Assembly: GCF_019218635.1 (NCBI RefSeq) | Contig: NZ_JAHUZB010000004.1 | Coordinates: forward strand, 310,001 to 374,000 | Direction of reading: 5' to 3' | Length of the DNA: 64,000 bases | From: Enterococcus alishanensis | GTDB taxonomy: Bacteria > Bacillota > Bacilli > Lactobacillales > Enterococcaceae | In this document: positions 62,165 to 64,000 of the stretch, in pieces | Layout: each line of letters starts with the position of its first letter | Numbering within the stretch: the first letter of the stretch is position 1 | The notes under the pieces: generated by a model | Told to the model about the DNA's origin: nothing | Database searches by the model: none | The model's input: the letters and a program-made list of their open reading frames with translations, nothing else | Made by a program: the position numbers and the translations under genes

Positions 62165-62169
62165 AAAAT

Positions 62170-62751
62170 TTACATTGACCCCTTGAACAAATGCGCATTC
62201 TTTGCAAAATAATCATAGCCAGAATAAATCGTAAAGAACAGACATACATAAAGCATGATTTGATCCATTGGAATACCAATAAAATTAAAAGGTATGTTAT
62301 TAAGATACAATAAAATAATTCCAACCATTTGTGTCACAGTTTTGATTTTTCCAGGCATTGCAGCAGCCATCACGCCACCGCCTTGTTCAACTATTAAAGT
62401 TCGCAAACCAGTGACTGCTAGCTCTCGACAAACAATAATCGCAATGACCCATGCAGGTGCTTTTCCTTGGCTTACCAAAATAATAAAAGCAGTCATCACA
62501 AGCATTTTATCTGCCAAAGGATCAGCAAATTTCCCAAAATTAGTAACTAAACCTCTGGCGCGGGCAATCTTTCCATCGAGATGGTCAGTATAACTAGCCA
62601 CTGCAAAGATAATTGCGCCAATTAATTGTGTCACTGGGAGTTGGGCGTTGCCGGCAGTTAACGTTCCTAAATCAATAGGTGCTAAGACAACAATCATAAA
62701 CAGTGGAATCATAAATATTCGGACCACTGTCAGCTTATTTGGTAAATTCAC
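62170..62751 (-). CDS. pgsA: CDP-diacylglycerol-glycerol-3-phosphate 3-phosphatidyltransferase
   Basis: 193-residue membrane enzyme that makes phosphatidylglycerol phosphate, the first step to PG and cardiolipin. The CDP-alcohol phosphotransferase motif is DHLDGKIARARGLVTNFG then FADPLADK (about residues 57-86), with all Asp residues present. Four to six membrane helices. It follows rodZ in the operon. In relatives cinA comes next; here 11.6 kb of sugar genes intervene. Confidence 0.96.
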   Translation of the reverse strand: MNLPNKLTVVRIFMIPLFMIVVLAPIDLGTLTAGNAQLPVTQLIGAIIFAVASYTDHLDGKIARARGLVTNFGKFADPLADKMLVMTAFIILVSQGKAPAWVIAIIVCRELAVTGLRTLIVEQGGGVMAAAMPGKIKTVTQMVGIILLYLNNIPFNFIGIPMDQIMLYVCLFFTIYSGYDYFAKNAHLFKGSM

Positions 62752-62771
62752 GGGTCAATCCCTCTTTCTTA

Positions 62772-63635
62772 TTACGTATAGTTAATTGTTAAATCAATTG
62801 TTTTCGAACGTTCTGAATTGTTCGCTTGAAAATCTAGATCGGTATCGTTTGCTTGGATTGTTAAATAACTAGCGACTCCAACTGAAATACTGGCGGAAGT
62901 TGTGCCCTCTGGCAAATCAAACTCAGCCGATTGGCCTGCTTCGATTGTTTGTTGGAAACTCAAGCTGCCGTTGACTGACAGACCTACCCAAACACGATTT
63001 TGCGCATTAAATTTAATTTTTAAAGGCGCAGCTACTTGATCTAGTGTGACCGCGGCAGTACTGCTGGAATTGCTGGTTACATTTTGGCTCATTGTCGGTG
63101 CTTCAACCGATTCCGAGGTTGAAGCTTCAGTTGTTTCTTCCGTTGAGCTGCTGCTTTCGGTTTCTGACGTACTACTACTAGAATTACGCTCAACTTCTAC
63201 TGAACTAGCATTTAAAATAGGCTGATCATTGTTGTCTAAATAACTAACATAGCCAACAATTACGACAATCGCAAGCGCTACTAAACCTAAAATAATCATC
63301 GGCATTGTCGCGATTAAGCGACGCCGAACTTTCTTTTCTTTATATTTATTGGTTCGTTGACTTTCTATTTCTTCAACTTTTGGATAGGTTGGTAAAATCT
63401 GATCCTTCCCATCATACACAGCTAATATATATCGACCATCTAATTTTACTGCATCCGCATATTGTTTTAAAAATCTACGTACATAAAATTCACTTGGTAT
63501 TTGACCATAATCATTTTCTTCAATCGCTTGTAAATATCTTTTTTGAATCTTGGTGATTTGTTGTAATTCATCAAGACTTATATTCTCACTTAAACGGGCG
63601 TCCCGTAATGTTTCTCCTAAATTTTTTATAGCCAC
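62772..63635 (-). CDS. rodZ: RodZ-like cytoskeletal/cell-shape protein (YmfM)
   Basis: 287 residues. N-terminal Xre-type helix-turn-helix used for protein contact (residues 1-80; GETLRDARLSENISLDELQQ), basic juxtamembrane stretch, one membrane helix (about 107-130), a long Ser/Thr/Glu-rich linker (145-190) and a C-terminal DUF4115 beta domain outside the cell. RodZ links MreB or the septal machinery to wall synthesis; in cocci its role is less clear. The low-complexity linker may vary in length between strains. Confidence 0.9.
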   Translation of the reverse strand: MAIKNLGETLRDARLSENISLDELQQITKIQKRYLQAIEENDYGQIPSEFYVRRFLKQYADAVKLDGRYILAVYDGKDQILPTYPKVEEIESQRTNKYKEKKVRRRLIATMPMIILGLVALAIVVIVGYVSYLDNNDQPILNASSVEVERNSSSSTSETESSSSTEETTEASTSESVEAPTMSQNVTSNSSSTAAVTLDQVAAPLKIKFNAQNRVWVGLSVNGSLSFQQTIEAGQSAEFDLPEGTTSASISVGVASYLTIQANDTDLDFQANNSERSKTIDLTINYT

Positions 63636-63648
63636 AGACTTCTACTCC

Positions 63649-64000
63649 TTATTCCATCCAACCACCGGCTATTGGCAAGATGATTCCGGTAATATAGCTA
63701 GCTTCTTTCATAAATAAATAACTGCAGGCATTGGCAATTTCCTTTGGTTCAGCTAATCGTCCCAAGGGAATTTCTTCTGTTAAAGTAGCTAATTCTTCCA
63801 TTTGCCAATTCTGGTTCATCGCTGTTTTGACCGCTCCTGGCGCAACAACATTGACAGTAATACCTAAAGTTGCAACTTCTTTTGCATAAGCTTTAACAAA
63901 GCCTTCTTGTGCACCTTTCACAGCACTGTAAACAGTCTCCATACTGCTACCGCGATGTCCATATACTGAGCCGATAAAAATAACACGTCCTCTTTTACTG
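63649..64000 (-). CDS. ymfI: SDR-family reductase, YmfI type (partial, 3' part)
   Basis: The C-terminal 116 residues of a short-chain dehydrogenase; the 5' part lies beyond the right edge. The frame continues upstream of the first internal ATG (63942) to the edge with GRVIFIGSVYGHRGSS, followed by YSAVKGAQEGF, giving the catalytic Ser, Tyr and Lys; then VNVVAPGAVKTAM and ITGIILPIAGGW. In B. subtilis, YmfI reduces the 5-aminopentanone on elongation factor P. Context ymfI-rodZ-pgsA supports this assignment. Confidence 0.88.
   Translation of the reverse strand, partial: SKRGRVIFIGSVYGHRGSSMETVYSAVKGAQEGFVKAYAKEVATLGITVNVVAPGAVKTAMNQNWQMEELATLTEEIPLGRLAEPKEIANACSYLFMKEASYITGIILPIAGGWME

Noticed and set aside
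1-64000. CRISPR arrays, tRNA or rRNA genes
   Set aside because: No regularly spaced repeats, no tRNA cloverleaf with GGTTCGA-type arm, and no rRNA segments were recognised.

Overview
The window is chromosomal DNA of a low-GC Gram-positive bacterium, most likely an Enterococcus or a close relative in the Enterococcaceae. Reasons: Firmicute-type ribosomal proteins and strong AGGAGG ribosome binding sites; A/T-rich third codon positions; and gene neighbourhoods that I recall from enterococci (rpsL-rpsG-fusA-tuf next to the S10 operon; pnp-rpsO-def; prs-glmU-purR-adcBCA-ispE; ymfI-rodZ-pgsA beside cinA-recA-rny). No rRNA, tRNA, insertion sequence, prophage or CRISPR array was seen. The species cannot be fixed by eye.

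Layout. 1-4750 (minus): S10 operon from rpsJ to rpmC, running off the left edge, with a promoter and long leader at 4751-4950. 5141-6073: a YdcZ-type membrane transporter. 6247-10705 (minus): rpsL-rpsG-fusA-tuf. 11024-12500 (plus): rpiA and gpmA. 12641-15219 (minus): rsuA, a YjjG-type nucleotidase, udk and a VOC protein. 15555-18073 (plus): the L25/Ctc gene, a DUF960 gene, and an orphan aromatic amino-acid-type binding lipoprotein behind a leader-peptide attenuator. 18122-20998: a ClbS/DfsB-like gene and a MerR regulator, divergent from a MATE pump. 21021-25970 (minus): kup behind a manganese-type riboswitch, then pnp and rpsO. 26208: def. 26891-29846 (minus): sirtuin, acetyltransferase-chorismate mutase fusion, NiaR and two GNAT genes. 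30244-32634 (plus): a lysine-riboswitch-controlled amino acid ABC transporter. 32904-35176: a TMEM175-type channel and an Mga-like regulator. 35259-45960 (minus): prs, glmU, purR, adcBCA, a small ATPase, ispE and mprF. 46139-50332 (minus): rny, recA and cinA.

50484-61904 is the one clearly accessory block. It is an eight-gene minus-strand operon (two small-subunit/oxidoreductase genes, an isomerase, a second oxidoreductase and a complete sugar ABC transporter), an AraC regulator, a second small-subunit/oxidoreductase pair on the plus strand, and a fourth Gfo/Idh oxidoreductase. It lies between pgsA and cinA, which are normally neighbours. It has four oxidoreductases and an AP-endonuclease-type isomerase but no glycosidase, kinase or PTS, which points to redox-based breakdown of an imported sugar or glycoside. 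62170-64000 (minus): pgsA, rodZ and the 3' part of ymfI.

The most striking observations are: (i) a classical-looking attenuator at 16817-17090, with a 19-codon leader peptide containing five Phe codons and a full set of competing hairpins; (ii) two paralogous 'small Gfo/Idh-C-like protein plus Gfo/Idh enzyme' modules flanking the AraC gene in inverted orientation; (iii) a yybP-ykoY-like (Mn2+) riboswitch in front of the potassium transporter gene kup; (iv) an unassigned ~80-nt element present twice (16294-16370 and 25545-25640) with covarying hairpins. All statements come from reading the sequence; no alignment, folding program or database search was run.
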